A DNA stretch of 64,000 nucleotides from Streptomyces sp. NRRL F-525 (GCF_000716605.1 NZ_JNXE01000047.1:3092-67091); one strand, 5' to 3'; positions 8,770 through 18,353 are shown, numbered from the stretch's first letter. Notes: generated by a model from the sequence alone, not told the origin. Made by a program: numbers and translations.

Positions 8770-11373
8770 ATGGCCGGGGATACGCCGGAACAGGGCGAGG
8801 GCAGCGTCGTCGACGGGCGCTACCGGCTGCTGCGCATGCTCGACGCGCGCGGCCTGGGGCGCGTATGGCTCGCGTACGACGAGGAGTTGGCCCGCGAGGT
8901 CGCCGTCAAGGAGATCTCGCTGCCGGATGCGTCAGGGGATGGCGGGGAGCGTGCGCAGCGCATCGCGTGGGTGCGCGGCGAGGTGCGACACGCGGCCCGG
9001 TTACGCGGCCATCCACATGTGGTGACCGTGCACGACGTGGTGATGTACGGGGGGCTGCCCTGGGTGGTCATGGAGTACGTCCCTGACGGCGTCGACCTCC
9101 AGGCGGTCCTGGGGCGTTCGGGCCCCCTTCCACCCGCCCGGGTGGCCCGCATCGGGCTCGCCGTCCTCGACGCGCTCACCGCCGGGCACCGCATCGGCAT
9201 CCTGCACCGGGATGTGAAACCGGCCAACATCCTTCTGGCGCCGGACGCTTCGGGCGATCCGTACGCGCGCGTGCTGCTCACCGGCTACGGCATCGCCTTC
9301 CAGCCCGAGACCCACGAACCCCGGCTCACCGCCACCGGTTACCTCGCCCCGGAGCGGGCCCGCGGCGAACCGCCCACCCCGGCCGCGGACTTGTTCTCCC
9401 TGGGCGCCACGCTGTACGCCGCCGTCGAGGGTCACGGCCCCTTCGACCGCCACGACGACTTCGCGACCCTCACGGCTCTGCTGGGCGAGGAGCCGACGCC
9501 GGCTGTCCGTGCGGGTGAACTGGCGCCGGTACTCCAGGGGTTACTGGTCAAGAACCCGGCGTTGAGGTCGACGCCGGAGGCTGCGGCGCGGGGGCTGGAG
9601 CGGGTGGGGCGGCGGGTCGGTGCGGCGCCGGGGGGCGTGTCGGTGCCGGACGGGGTCGGGCGGGGGCGGGGTGACTTGGGCCGGATGCCGGGCGGTTTCG
9701 GACCGCCGCCGGAAGGCTTTGGACCGGCATCGGATGGGTTCGGACAGGCACCGGACGGGTTCGGTTTGGCACCGGTCGGCTTTGAACCGGCACCCGACGG
9801 GTTCGGCTCGGCACCGGACGGACTCGGACCGGCCCCGGGCGGTCGGCCCACGGCTGAGCAGTTGCCGGGGGCTGTCGCCGACGGTCCGCACGGCAGTGTC
9901 GGGAGTGGCCCGCCCGGCTACGTCGGGAGTGGCCCACCCGGCTACGTCGGGAGCGGTCCGCCCGGACACGCAGAAGGTGATCCGCCCGGACACCTCGCGA
10001 GCAGACCTCGGGGTCAAGTCCCGGGCGGGCAGCCCGGATACGCCGTGGGCGGCCCCTACGTGGGCGGTCCCTACGCCCCGCAGACTCCGGGAGGGCTCGG
10101 GGCCACCCGTCAGGACCCGGCGTCCTACAGCGACCGGGCCGCGGCTGCCCTCGGGGGCTTCACGCCGGGAGGCCGGCCCACTCCGGGGACACCGGAGGCC
10201 TTCGGGTCGCCGGAGGCTCCGATCGCCCCGAACACACCCGGCACCCCACCGACCCCCAACACACCGGACACCCCACCGGTCCCCAACACACCGAACACCC
10301 CGGCGGGCGCCGAGTCGCCGTACTCCCCACAGGCGCAGGCCGGTTCGCCCGGCGGCGGGTCGTACGGTCGATGGAACCCGTACGCGAACAGCCCCACGGC
10401 GTCCTACCAGGGCGGCGCGCCGACGCGCCCCTACGCGGGCGGCCAGGGCCCGACGTACACCCGCGACCCGGGGCCGGTTGGCGGCGGCCGACGGCGGAGG
10501 CCCGTCGGAGGGGTCCTCGCCCTTGTTGTCGCCGTCGTGCTGGTGGTCGCCGGTGGGGTCTGGGCGCTGACCTCGTCGAGCGGTGGTGGCAAGGACACCG
10601 CGGCGACGAAGAAGGCACCCCCGTCCGCGTCGTCGTCGACCGGTTCCGCCTATCCGTACGGCGAGGACGTAGAGCTCAAGAAGGCGTTGCGGACCGGGGA
10701 TTGTGTGCACGCGGTGTGGACCGGGGCGGCGTTCGCGTCGCGGCCCGGTCTGAGGGTCGTGAGCTGTGCGCACGGCGTTCCGGACGGGCAGGTGATGGCC
10801 GTCGACGCGGCGAGGGACTTCGCCGACGCGCGGGACCACGGGGGCGAGCGGTGCGCCGGGAAGGTGGGAAAGACGGCCGGCTCCCTGGCCGACGCCGGCG
10901 TCTACGGTCTCACTCCCACCGAGGCCGGCTTCAAGGCCGCGGGGGGCGGTACCGCGTGTCTCGTGCTCGGTCGGCATGTGCCGGTCGGCGGGGCGATAGG
11001 GCGCTTCCGGAGCATCGGGTCGAACGTGTGGACCACCGAGATGAGCCTCGGCGACTGCTGGTTGTACGTCGACCACAAGACGTACTTCACCGCGAACCTG
11101 ACCGACTGCGCCGATCCGCACACCGACCAGGTGATCGGTTTCGCGACCGCCCCGAAAACGATGGCGTTCGAGGAGGCGCTGAAGCAGGGGAACAAGCTGT
11201 GCGGCGACAGGTTCGAGTCGACTTGGGCGCCCGGTGCGGGCCGTTCCGTCTTCGGGTATCTGTCCGACGAGAGCAACTGGAAGGCCGGTTTCGACTCGGT
11301 CGTGTGCACCGTGGGCCGGGCCGACCGGTCCCGGACGAGCGGGGCGATATCGTCCTCCGGCTCGACCGCCTGA
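8770..11373 (+). CDS. membrane-anchored Ser/Thr kinase-like protein with degenerate active site
   Basis: An 867-residue protein. Residues about 17-265 are an Hank-type kinase fold: ATP lysine Lys47 (VAVKEI) and HRDVKPANILL (His146, Asp148) are intact. The DFG motif reads GYG (Gly172 replaces the Mg-binding Asp), and the glycine loop is weak (DARGLGRVW), so it may be a pseudokinase. A long linker follows with GFGxAPD heptads, GSGPPGYV units and Pro/Thr repeats (about 290-560). One transmembrane helix is near residues 580-600. The outer part carries two Cys-containing units of the form GDC...C...H..QV, like septum-formation/DUF4190-associated domains. The start ATG 8770 follows GGAGGCGTG and lies below a promoter match. 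The likely role is envelope sensing or scaffolding. Confidence 0.88.
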   Translation: MAGDTPEQGEGSVVDGRYRLLRMLDARGLGRVWLAYDEELAREVAVKEISLPDASGDGGERAQRIAWVRGEVRHAARLRGHPHVVTVHDVVMYGGLPWVVMEYVPDGVDLQAVLGRSGPLPPARVARIGLAVLDALTAGHRIGILHRDVKPANILLAPDASGDPYARVLLTGYGIAFQPETHEPRLTATGYLAPERARGEPPTPAADLFSLGATLYAAVEGHGPFDRHDDFATLTALLGEEPTPAVRAGELAPVLQGLLVKNPALRSTPEAAARGLERVGRRVGAAPGGVSVPDGVGRGRGDLGRMPGGFGPPPEGFGPASDGFGQAPDGFGLAPVGFEPAPDGFGSAPDGLGPAPGGRPTAEQLPGAVADGPHGSVGSGPPGYVGSGPPGYVGSGPPGHAEGDPPGHLASRPRGQVPGGQPGYAVGGPYVGGPYAPQTPGGLGATRQDPASYSDRAAAALGGFTPGGRPTPGTPEAFGSPEAPIAPNTPGTPPTPNTPDTPPVPNTPNTPAGAESPYSPQAQAGSPGGGSYGRWNPYANSPTASYQGGAPTRPYAGGQGPTYTRDPGPVGGGRRRRPVGGVLALVVAVVLVVAGGVWALTSSSGGGKDTAATKKAPPSASSSTGSAYPYGEDVELKKALRTGDCVHAVWTGAAFASRPGLRVVSCAHGVPDGQVMAVDAARDFADARDHGGERCAGKVGKTAGSLADAGVYGLTPTEAGFKAAGGGTACLVLGRHVPVGGAIGRFRSIGSNVWTTEMSLGDCWLYVDHKTYFTANLTDCADPHTDQVIGFATAPKTMAFEEALKQGNKLCGDRFESTWAPGAGRSVFGYLSDESNWKAGFDSVVCTVGRADRSRTSGAISSSGSTA
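9684..9847 (+). repeat. 21-bp coding minisatellite in the kinase linker
   Basis: About seven imperfect 21-bp units (core GGNTTCGGNNCGGCNCCGGA) encode the heptad GFGxAPD. Units differ mainly by substitutions that keep the reading frame. Confidence 0.75.
9890..9970 (+). repeat. 24-bp coding repeat in the kinase linker
   Basis: Three near-identical copies of a unit encoding GSGPPGYV follow the heptad array, then two diverged copies. The frame is maintained throughout. Confidence 0.7.
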
Positions 11374-11468
11374 GCGCTGTCCGCCGCGAGTTCACCCGGG
11401 GTTGGCCTGATCGTCGCCTCCGGGTGCCAGCCTCCCGGACCGGGACATCCGGTCGGGAGGGGACACGC

Positions 11469-11666
11469 ATGGAGAGCGGGCCTGCGATCTTCGCGGGGTT
11501 GGTGTTCGCCCTGTTCGGAGGCGCGCTGCTGCTGTGGACCGTGGTCAGGGTCCGGCACCGCGAACCCGTCGCCCAGGGTGTGAACCCGGTCGCATCGGCG
11601 ACCCTCGCGAGCCTCGCCGCGATCGCCGCCCTGCTCCTCGGAACCTGGTGCTTCCTGCACGTCTGA
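11469..11666 (+). CDS. small two-helix membrane protein
   Basis: A 65-residue protein with two hydrophobic helices (residues about 7-26 and 43-61) joined by a basic loop (RVRHREP). No known family is recognised. The ATG at 11469 has GGGAGGGG upstream at good spacing, and coding bias is strong, so it is probably real. It lies 95 bp after the kinase gene on the same strand and could be co-transcribed. Confidence 0.7.
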   Translation: MESGPAIFAGLVFALFGGALLLWTVVRVRHREPVAQGVNPVASATLASLAAIAALLLGTWCFLHV

Positions 11667-12085
11667 GCAGCGCGCCGGAGCCGCGGCGCGGACGGTCGGC
11701 GGGCAACCAGGAGATCACCCTCCGGATGGCCCCGAAAAGGCCCGTGGGGACTCCGGGCGGCAGGAATGGCGGTAGTCGGGTTACCGTTCGAGTGGCCGTT
11801 GCGGGCTTTTCCCGTTTGACACGGGGGCGGGATGTACCGTCACACTCCGCAGCGTCACCATGACCCGACCTCGGGACCAAGCGATCCCGGGGAGATGCAG
11901 GCACGTCCCCGCGCCGCCCGGCACGCACTCTCGCCGCATCGGTCGAAGGCCCTGGTAGCTCCGCTACGAGGACCTCCCGCCGGCCACCGAGAGCACGGAC
12001 CGAACGACGCGGAGACGTACCTGCTCCTCCCCGGAGCCGCATGCCCCGGGGGAGGCCCCAGCGTCGACCGGAGAGAAGAGCGAAG
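11667..12085 (+). promoter_or_regulatory. Long topA leader with promoter and hairpin
   Basis: A gene-free stretch of about 420 bp. It has a consensus -35 TTGACA at 11816-11821 with no textbook -10 at 17-18 nt. A GC-rich hairpin (CCTCCCCGG and CCGGGGGAGG, 12026-12055, one bulge) ends about 16 nt before the ribosome binding site. topA is known to be supercoiling-controlled in Streptomyces; this leader is where such control would act (inference). Confidence 0.5.
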
Positions 12086-14923
12086 TTGTCCCCGACCAGC
12101 GAGACCGCACACGGCGGCCGCCGACTCGTCATCGTCGAGTCCCCTGCCAAGGCGAAGACGATCAAGGGCTACCTCGGCCCCGGATATGTCGTCGAGGCGA
12201 GCGTCGGGCACATCCGCGACCTTCCCAACGGCGCCGCGGAGGTGCCCGAGAAGTACACCGGCGAGGTCCGCCGCCTCGGTGTGGACGTCGACCACGACTT
12301 CGAGCCGATCTATGTGGTCAACGCCGACAAGCGGGCGCAGGTCAAGAAGCTCAAGGATCTCCTCAAGGACTCCGACGAACTCTTCCTGGCCACCGATGAG
12401 GACCGCGAGGGCGAGGCCATCGCGTGGCACCTCCTGGAGGTCCTGAAGCCCAAGGTCCCGGTCAAGCGCATGGTGTTCCACGAGATCACCAAGGACGCGA
12501 TCCGCGCCGCCGTGGCCAACCCGCGCGACCTGAACCAGCCCCTGGTCGACGCCCAGGAGACCCGCCGTATCCTCGACCGCCTCTACGGCTACGAGGTCTC
12601 GCCGGTCCTCTGGAAGAAGGTCATGCCGCGCCTGTCGGCCGGCCGTGTCCAGTCCGTCGCCACCCGGCTCGTCGTCGAGCGGGAGCGCGAGCGCATCGCG
12701 TTCCGTTCCGCCGAGTACTGGGACCTGACCGGCACCTTCGGCACCGGCCGGACCGGTGACGCGAGCGACCCGTCGACCCTCGTCGCCCGCCTCCAGGCCG
12801 TCGACGGCAAGCGCGTCGCCCAGGGACGCGATTTCGACTCCCTCGGCCAGATCAAGGGCGCGAACACCCTCCACCTGGACGAGGCCAACGCCCGCGCGCT
12901 GGCCGCCGCCCTGGAGGACACGCGGTTCGCCGTCCGGTCCGTCGAGTCGAAGCCGTATCGACGTTCGCCGTACGCCCCGTTCCGTACGACGACGCTGCAG
13001 CAGGAGGCCAGCCGCAAGCTCGGCTTCGGTGCGAAGGCCACGATGCAGGTCGCGCAGAAGCTGTACGAGAACGGCTACATCACCTACATGCGTACGGACT
13101 CCACGACCCTGAGCGAGACGGCCGTCACCGCCGCCCGCGCCCAGGTGACGCAGCTGTACGGCGCCGACTACCTGCCGGCCCAGCCGCGCGTGTACGCCGG
13201 GAAGGTCAAGAACGCCCAGGAGGCGCACGAGGCGATCCGCCCCTCGGGTGATCGTTTCCGCACCCCCGCCGAAACCGGCCTGGCAGGCGACCAGTTCAGG
13301 CTCTACGAGCTGATCTGGAAGCGGACCGTCGCCTCCCAGATGAAGGACGCGGTCGGCAACTCCGTCACCGTGAAGATCGCGGGCACCTCGTCCGACGGCC
13401 GGGATGTCGAATTCAGCGCCTCCGGGAAGACGATCACCTTCCACGGGTTTTTGAAGGCCTACGTAGAGGGCGCCGACGACCCGAACGCCGAGCTGGACGA
13501 CCGCGAGCGCAGGCTGCCGCAGGTCGCCGAGGGCGACGCGCTCAGCGCCGAGGAGATCACGGTCGACGGGCACGCCACCAAGCCCCCGGCCCGCTACACC
13601 GAGGCCAGCCTCGTCAAGGAGCTCGAAGAGCGCGAGATCGGCCGCCCGTCGACGTACGCGTCGATCATCGGCACGATCCTCGACCGCGGCTACGTCTTCA
13701 AGAAGGGCACGGCCCTGGTGCCGTCCTTCCTGTCCTTCGCCGTGGTCAACCTCCTGGAGAAGCACTTCGGGAGGCTCGTCGACTACAGCTTCACCGCCAA
13801 GATGGAGGACGACCTCGACCGCATCGCCAGCGGCGAGGCGCAGGCCGTGCCGTGGCTGCGGCGCTTCTACTTCGGTGAGGGCGAGGCGACGGGCGCCGCC
13901 GAGGCCGGCAACGGCGACGGTGACCACCTGGGCGGCCTCAAGGAGCTCGTCACCGACCTGGGCGCGATCGACGCCCGCGAGGTGTCGTCCTTCCCGGTCG
14001 GCAACGACATCATGCTGCGCGTCGGCCGCTACGGCCCCTACGTGGAGCGCGGCGAGAAGGACTCCGAGAACCACCAGCGCGCCGACGTCCCCGAGGACCT
14101 GGCGCCGGACGAGCTCAGCGTCGAGCACGCGGAGGAACTGCTCGCCAAGCCGAGCGGCGACTTCGAGCTGGGCGCCGACCCCGAGTCGGGCCACCAGATC
14201 ATCGCCCGCGACGGCCGCTACGGCCCGTACGTCACCGAGGTGCTCCCCGAGGGCACCCCGAAGACCGGGAAGAACGCCGTCAAGCCGCGTACGGCCTCGC
14301 TGTTCAAGTCGATGTCCCTCGACACGGTGACGCTCGCCGATGCCCTCAAGCTGATGTCGCTGCCGCGCGTCGTCGGCAAGGACGCCGAGGGCGTGGAGAT
14401 CACCGCGCAGAACGGACGCTACGGGCCGTACCTGAAGAAGGGCACGGACTCCCGCTCGCTGACGGCCGAGGACCAGCTCTTCACGATCACCCTCGAAGAG
14501 GCGCTGGAGATCTACTCCCAGCCCAAGCAGCGCGGCCGGGCCGCCGCCAAGCCGCCGCTGAAGGAACTGGGCACCGACCCGGTCAGCGAGAAGCCCGTCG
14601 TCGTCAAGGACGGCCGCTTCGGGCCGTACGTCACCGACGGCGAGACCAACGCGACCCTGCGCTCCGGCGACAGCGTCGAGGAGATCACCCCGGAGCGCGG
14701 CTACGAGCTGCTCGCCGAGAAGCGGGCCAAGTCGCCCGCAAAGAAGACGGCGAAGAAGGCCCCGGCGAAGAAGACGGCGGCAAAGAAGGCGCCCGCCAAG
14801 AAGACGACGACGGCCAAGAAGGCCGTGGCGAAGACGACGACGGCCGCCAAGAAGACGACCACCGCCGCCAAGACCGCGACGGCCAAGAAGACGGCCACCT
14901 CCAAGGTGACGTCCGAGGACTGA
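12086..14923 (+). CDS. topA: DNA topoisomerase I, lysine-tailed actinobacterial type
   Basis: A type IA topoisomerase of 945 residues that relaxes negatively supercoiled DNA. The Toprim domain opens with RRLVIVESPAKAKTIKGYLG and holds the metal site TDEDREGEA (near residue 104). The active-site tyrosine is Tyr334 in YITYMRTDST. Four C-terminal GRYGPY/GRFGPY repeats replace the zinc fingers of enterobacterial enzymes. The last 65 residues are AKK/APAKK repeats, as in other actinobacterial TopA proteins, where the tail raises processivity. The start is the TTG at 12086, giving MSPTSET as in Streptomyces orthologues, with GGAGAGAAG upstream. A hairpin terminator follows. Confidence 0.97.
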   Translation: MSPTSETAHGGRRLVIVESPAKAKTIKGYLGPGYVVEASVGHIRDLPNGAAEVPEKYTGEVRRLGVDVDHDFEPIYVVNADKRAQVKKLKDLLKDSDELFLATDEDREGEAIAWHLLEVLKPKVPVKRMVFHEITKDAIRAAVANPRDLNQPLVDAQETRRILDRLYGYEVSPVLWKKVMPRLSAGRVQSVATRLVVERERERIAFRSAEYWDLTGTFGTGRTGDASDPSTLVARLQAVDGKRVAQGRDFDSLGQIKGANTLHLDEANARALAAALEDTRFAVRSVESKPYRRSPYAPFRTTTLQQEASRKLGFGAKATMQVAQKLYENGYITYMRTDSTTLSETAVTAARAQVTQLYGADYLPAQPRVYAGKVKNAQEAHEAIRPSGDRFRTPAETGLAGDQFRLYELIWKRTVASQMKDAVGNSVTVKIAGTSSDGRDVEFSASGKTITFHGFLKAYVEGADDPNAELDDRERRLPQVAEGDALSAEEITVDGHATKPPARYTEASLVKELEEREIGRPSTYASIIGTILDRGYVFKKGTALVPSFLSFAVVNLLEKHFGRLVDYSFTAKMEDDLDRIASGEAQAVPWLRRFYFGEGEATGAAEAGNGDGDHLGGLKELVTDLGAIDAREVSSFPVGNDIMLRVGRYGPYVERGEKDSENHQRADVPEDLAPDELSVEHAEELLAKPSGDFELGADPESGHQIIARDGRYGPYVTEVLPEGTPKTGKNAVKPRTASLFKSMSLDTVTLADALKLMSLPRVVGKDAEGVEITAQNGRYGPYLKKGTDSRSLTAEDQLFTITLEEALEIYSQPKQRGRAAAKPPLKELGTDPVSEKPVVVKDGRFGPYVTDGETNATLRSGDSVEEITPERGYELLAEKRAKSPAKKTAKKAPAKKTAAKKAPAKKTTTAKKAVAKTTTAAKKTTTAAKTATAKKTATSKVTSED

Positions 14924-14973
14924 TCGGACGGTTGGGGAGCGCACGCTTCCTGCACCGGAGGGTCGCGAAACGA

Positions 14974-15004
14974 ACGCCCCGGCATCACTTTGGTGTCGGG
15001 GCGT
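14974..15004 (+). terminator. Terminator after topA
   Basis: A stem of ACGCCCCGGCATCA against GGTGTCGGGGCGT with one wobble and one end mismatch, 50 bp past the topA stop. Confidence 0.65.
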
Positions 15005-15030
15005 GCGCAGGTCCGGGCGGGCGCGGCTTG

Positions 15031-15053
15031 TTGTCGGTGGCTGCCGATAGGCT
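15031..15053 (+). promoter_or_regulatory. PafBC/RecA-NDp-like promoter of the tmk fusion gene
   Basis: TTGTCGGTGG (15031-15040), a 7-nt spacer, TAGGCT (15048-15053): a full match to TTGTCRGTGG-N7-TAnnnT. Six nucleotides separate the -10 hexamer from the ATG and there is no ribosome binding site, so transcription probably starts at the start codon itself. Confidence 0.6.
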
Positions 15054-15059
15054 GAAAGC

Positions 15060-18000
15060 ATGACGCCAGCCGAGCAGCCAACGGCCCACCAGCCGGCCCC
15101 CGACGACGCCCTTGTCGCGGACTCCCGCGAGCGTGCCGTCCGCGCCCTGCTGCGCCAGCCGCAGCTCAAGCGGTTGTGGAGCGCACAGCTCGTGACGGGT
15201 GTCGGTGACACCCTCGCCCTGCTGGTCCTGGTCGTGCTCGCCTTCCAGGCGGCCATCGCCCAGGGCTCGTTCGGCGGTGGCTATCGGGGTGTGGCGTTCG
15301 CGGTGGCGACCGTCTTCGGGGCGCGCATCCTGGCGACGCTGCTCTTCGGGGCGGTGCTGCTCGGCCCGCTCACCTCGCTCACCTCCCAGGAGGGGCCGCT
15401 CGACCGGCGCTGGACCATGGTCGGCGCGGACGGTCTGCGGGCCGCGCTGCTGATCGTCGCCCCCCTGTGGATCGACTGGACTCCGGACAACGCTCTGGCG
15501 GTGCTCCTGGTGACCGCTTTCGTGACCGGGGTCGCCGAGCGCTTCTGGACGGTGTGCCGCGAGAGCGCCGGGCCCGCCCTGCTGCCCGCCCCGCCGCTGG
15601 AGGGCGCCACGGTCCGGCCGCTGCCCGACCATATGGACGCGCTGCGCCGGCTGTCGCTGCGCACCAGCTTCGTGGCGATCCCCCTCGCGGCCGCCGCCCT
15701 CGTCGTGGCGGCCCTGCTCAACAACCTGCTGGGCACGGGCGTCGCCTGGTTCGACCAGCACCAGGCCGCGCTCGGTTCGTACGTCGCCGCCGGGCTGTTC
15801 GCCGCGTCCCTCTCCGTGCTGACCGCCCTGGAACTGCCCGGAATCCGCACCCCGCGCGCGCGGTCGCCGCTCGAGGGGCTGCGCCGCCCCAGGACGGGCA
15901 CCGGCGTCGACAAGGGCCGTACGGGCGCGATCGCGCTGCTCGTGGTCGCCTGTGCGGCCGTCGCCGGGGCGATCTCCGCCGCCGTCGCGGTGTCCGTGCT
16001 GCAGGCCCAGGATCTGCACGGCGGCCCGGTGACCTTCGGGCTGCTGGTCCTCGGGCTGACCGGCGGGGTCGTGGTCGGCATCCGTACGGCGCCCGCGCTG
16101 CTGCCGACGTTGTCGCGCCGCCGCCTGCTGACCCTGGCGATCGCCTTCACCGGCATCGCGCTGCTCGCCGCGGGCCTGGTCCCGGACCTCACCACCGTGC
16201 TGCTGATCGTCGCGCTCGCCGGCATCGGCGCGGGCGTGGCCGCCAACACGGGGCACACCCTGCTCGACCAGGAGGCCGAGGACTACCGCCGGGCTCGTAC
16301 GACCGAGCACCTGCACGCGGTCGTCCGGGTCGCGGTGGCGCTCGGCGCGCTGATCGCCCCCCTGGTGGCTGCGCTGATCGGCCCGCACCGCCTGGAGAAC
16401 GGCAAGTTCGTGTTCGCGCACGGCGGTGCCGCGTTCACGCTGATGCTGGTCGGCGCCCTGCTGCTGCCGGTCGCCGCGCTGGTGCTGGCCAAGGTCGACG
16501 ACCGCGCGGGAGTGCCGCTGCGGCACGATCTGCGGGACGCGCTGCTCGGCGGCGACGACCCCGACACGGTGCCCGCGAGCACCGGCTTCTTCATCGCCCT
16601 GGAGGGCGGCGACGGCGCCGGGAAGTCCACCCAGGCCGAGGCCCTCGCCGAGTGGATCAGGGGCAAGGGACACGAGGTCGTGCTGACCCGCGAGCCCGGC
16701 GCGACCCCGGTCGGCAAGCGGCTGCGGTCGATCCTGCTCGACGTGTCGTCGGCGGGACTGTCCCACCGCGCGGAGGCGCTGCTCTACGCCGCCGACCGCG
16801 CGGAGCACGTCGACACCGTCGTACGTCCGGCTCTGGAGCGCGGCGCGGTCGTCGTCTCCGACCGCTACATCGACTCCTCCGTCGCCTACCAGGGCGCGGG
16901 CCGCGACCTGTCCCCGACCGAGATCGCCCGCATCAACCGGTGGGCCACGGACGGACTCGTCCCGCACATGACCGTCCTGCTGGACGTGGACCCGGAGACC
17001 GCCCGCGAGCGGTTCACCGAGGCGCCGGACCGACTCGAGTCGGAGCCCGCCGAGTTCCACGCGCGCGTACGGTCCGGTTTCCTCACGCTGGCCGCCGCCG
17101 ACCCGAGCCGCTACCTGGTGGTCGACGCGGGCCAGGAGCCCGAAGCCGTCACCACGGTGATCAGGCACCGCCTCGACACCGTCCTGCCGCTCTCCGAGGC
17201 CGAGATCAAGGCCCAGGAGGAGGCGCGCAAGGCCGCCGAGGAGGAGGCCCGCCGCAAGGCCGAGGAAGAGGCCGCGCGGAAGGCCGAGGAGGAGCGCCTG
17301 GAGCGCGAGCGCCAGGAGCAGCTCGCCCAGCTGCGCGCCGAGGAGGAGGAGCGCAAGCGGCGCGAGCTGGAGGAGGCCCAGCGCCGCGAGGCCGAACGCC
17401 AGGCCGAGGAGGCCCGGCAGCGCGCCGAGGACGCACGCAGGCGTGCCGAGGAGGAGAAGGCCCGCCTCCTCGCCGAGGAAGAGGCCCGCGCCGCCGAGGA
17501 GGCCCGCCGCAGGGCGGAGGCCGACCGGTTGCGCCAGCAGGCCGAGGACGAGGCCCGGCTGCGCGCCGAGGCGGAGGCACGGCGGCTGGAGAAGCAGCGC
17601 AAGGCCGAGGCGGCCCTGCTCGCGGCCGAGGAGGCCCGCCGCCTGGCGGCGGAGGCGGCGGCCGCGGCGGAGCGGGCGGCTCGACAGCCGACGGCTCCTG
17701 TGACTCCCGCGGCTCCGGAGCCCAGGCCTGAGGCGTCGACCGTGCCGACGCCGGTGGTGAAGCCGGGTTCGGGCGCGGGTGCCGGTGCGCGTGGGCGGTC
17801 GGCGGAGGACACGGCTGTGCTGCGGCCGGTGAGTTCTGGTTCCGGTTCCGGTTCCGGGGACGAGACGGCCGTACTGCGGTCGGTGTCCGGGGATTCCGGG
17901 GCGTCCGGTTCCGAGGCGCGCGACTCCGAGAGGACGGCCGAGCTGCCGCAGCCGCCCGCTCCCGCGGGGGCCGCGGACGAGACCGCCGTACTGCCGCCGG

Positions 18001-18353
18001 TGTCCGCCGCCGAGGAGACGGCCGTGCTGCCGCCGGTCGGTGCCGCGGAGGAGACCGCGGTGCTGCCGCCGGTGCGTGACCAGGAGTCGTCGGACCGGGT
18101 GCCCGCGGGCTTCTTCCGGGACGAGCGTCCGGCCGGTCAGGGCGACGGCGAGGACCGCACCCGCGAGCTGCCCCAGGTCGACGAGCAGGGTGCGCCCCGG
18201 CGCCGGCCGCGTCCCGACTGGGCCGAGGAGACTCCTCTGGACGACCTGCCCTCGCTGGCCGACGAACTGCTCGGCCCGCGCGAGGACGGCGACTTCGGCA
18301 GCGACGACGACACCGGGCGTGGCCGGGGACGTGGCCGGGGGCGCAGGGGCTGA
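15060..18353 (+). CDS. tmk: MFS-like membrane domain fused to thymidylate kinase and a charged coiled-coil tail
   Basis: A 1097-residue three-part protein. Residues about 30-490 form a polytopic membrane domain with roughly 12 hydrophobic segments resembling the MFS fold. Residues about 505-710 are a complete dTMP kinase: P-loop EGGDGAGKST (near 514), REPG, and DRYIDSSVAYQGAG (near 600). Residues about 716-880 are an almost uninterrupted Glu/Arg/Ala coiled coil, followed by an acidic tail with three ETAVLPPV units. dTMP kinase makes dTDP for DNA synthesis; the fusion tethers it to the membrane. The fusion is known in Streptomyces. holB follows 121 bp downstream, a pairing seen in many bacteria. 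Confidence 0.93.
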   Translation: MTPAEQPTAHQPAPDDALVADSRERAVRALLRQPQLKRLWSAQLVTGVGDTLALLVLVVLAFQAAIAQGSFGGGYRGVAFAVATVFGARILATLLFGAVLLGPLTSLTSQEGPLDRRWTMVGADGLRAALLIVAPLWIDWTPDNALAVLLVTAFVTGVAERFWTVCRESAGPALLPAPPLEGATVRPLPDHMDALRRLSLRTSFVAIPLAAAALVVAALLNNLLGTGVAWFDQHQAALGSYVAAGLFAASLSVLTALELPGIRTPRARSPLEGLRRPRTGTGVDKGRTGAIALLVVACAAVAGAISAAVAVSVLQAQDLHGGPVTFGLLVLGLTGGVVVGIRTAPALLPTLSRRRLLTLAIAFTGIALLAAGLVPDLTTVLLIVALAGIGAGVAANTGHTLLDQEAEDYRRARTTEHLHAVVRVAVALGALIAPLVAALIGPHRLENGKFVFAHGGAAFTLMLVGALLLPVAALVLAKVDDRAGVPLRHDLRDALLGGDDPDTVPASTGFFIALEGGDGAGKSTQAEALAEWIRGKGHEVVLTREPGATPVGKRLRSILLDVSSAGLSHRAEALLYAADRAEHVDTVVRPALERGAVVVSDRYIDSSVAYQGAGRDLSPTEIARINRWATDGLVPHMTVLLDVDPETARERFTEAPDRLESEPAEFHARVRSGFLTLAAADPSRYLVVDAGQEPEAVTTVIRHRLDTVLPLSEAEIKAQEEARKAAEEEARRKAEEEAARKAEEERLERERQEQLAQLRAEEEERKRRELEEAQRREAERQAEEARQRAEDARRRAEEEKARLLAEEEARAAEEARRRAEADRLRQQAEDEARLRAEAEARRLEKQRKAEAALLAAEEARRLAAEAAAAAERAARQPTAPVTPAAPEPRPEASTVPTPVVKPGSGAGAGARGRSAEDTAVLRPVSSGSGSGSGDETAVLRSVSGDSGASGSEARDSERTAELPQPPAPAGAADETAVLPPVSAAEETAVLPPVGAAEETAVLPPVRDQESSDRVPAGFFRDERPAGQGDGEDRTRELPQVDEQGAPRRRPRPDWAEETPLDDLPSLADELLGPREDGDFGSDDDTGRGRGRGRGRRG

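Noticed and set aside
11855-15256. An 1133-codon open frame antisense to topA
   Set aside because: It mirrors the topA codons, is Gly/Arg/Leu low-complexity with no domain or ribosome binding site, and is explained by GC-rich third positions of topA.
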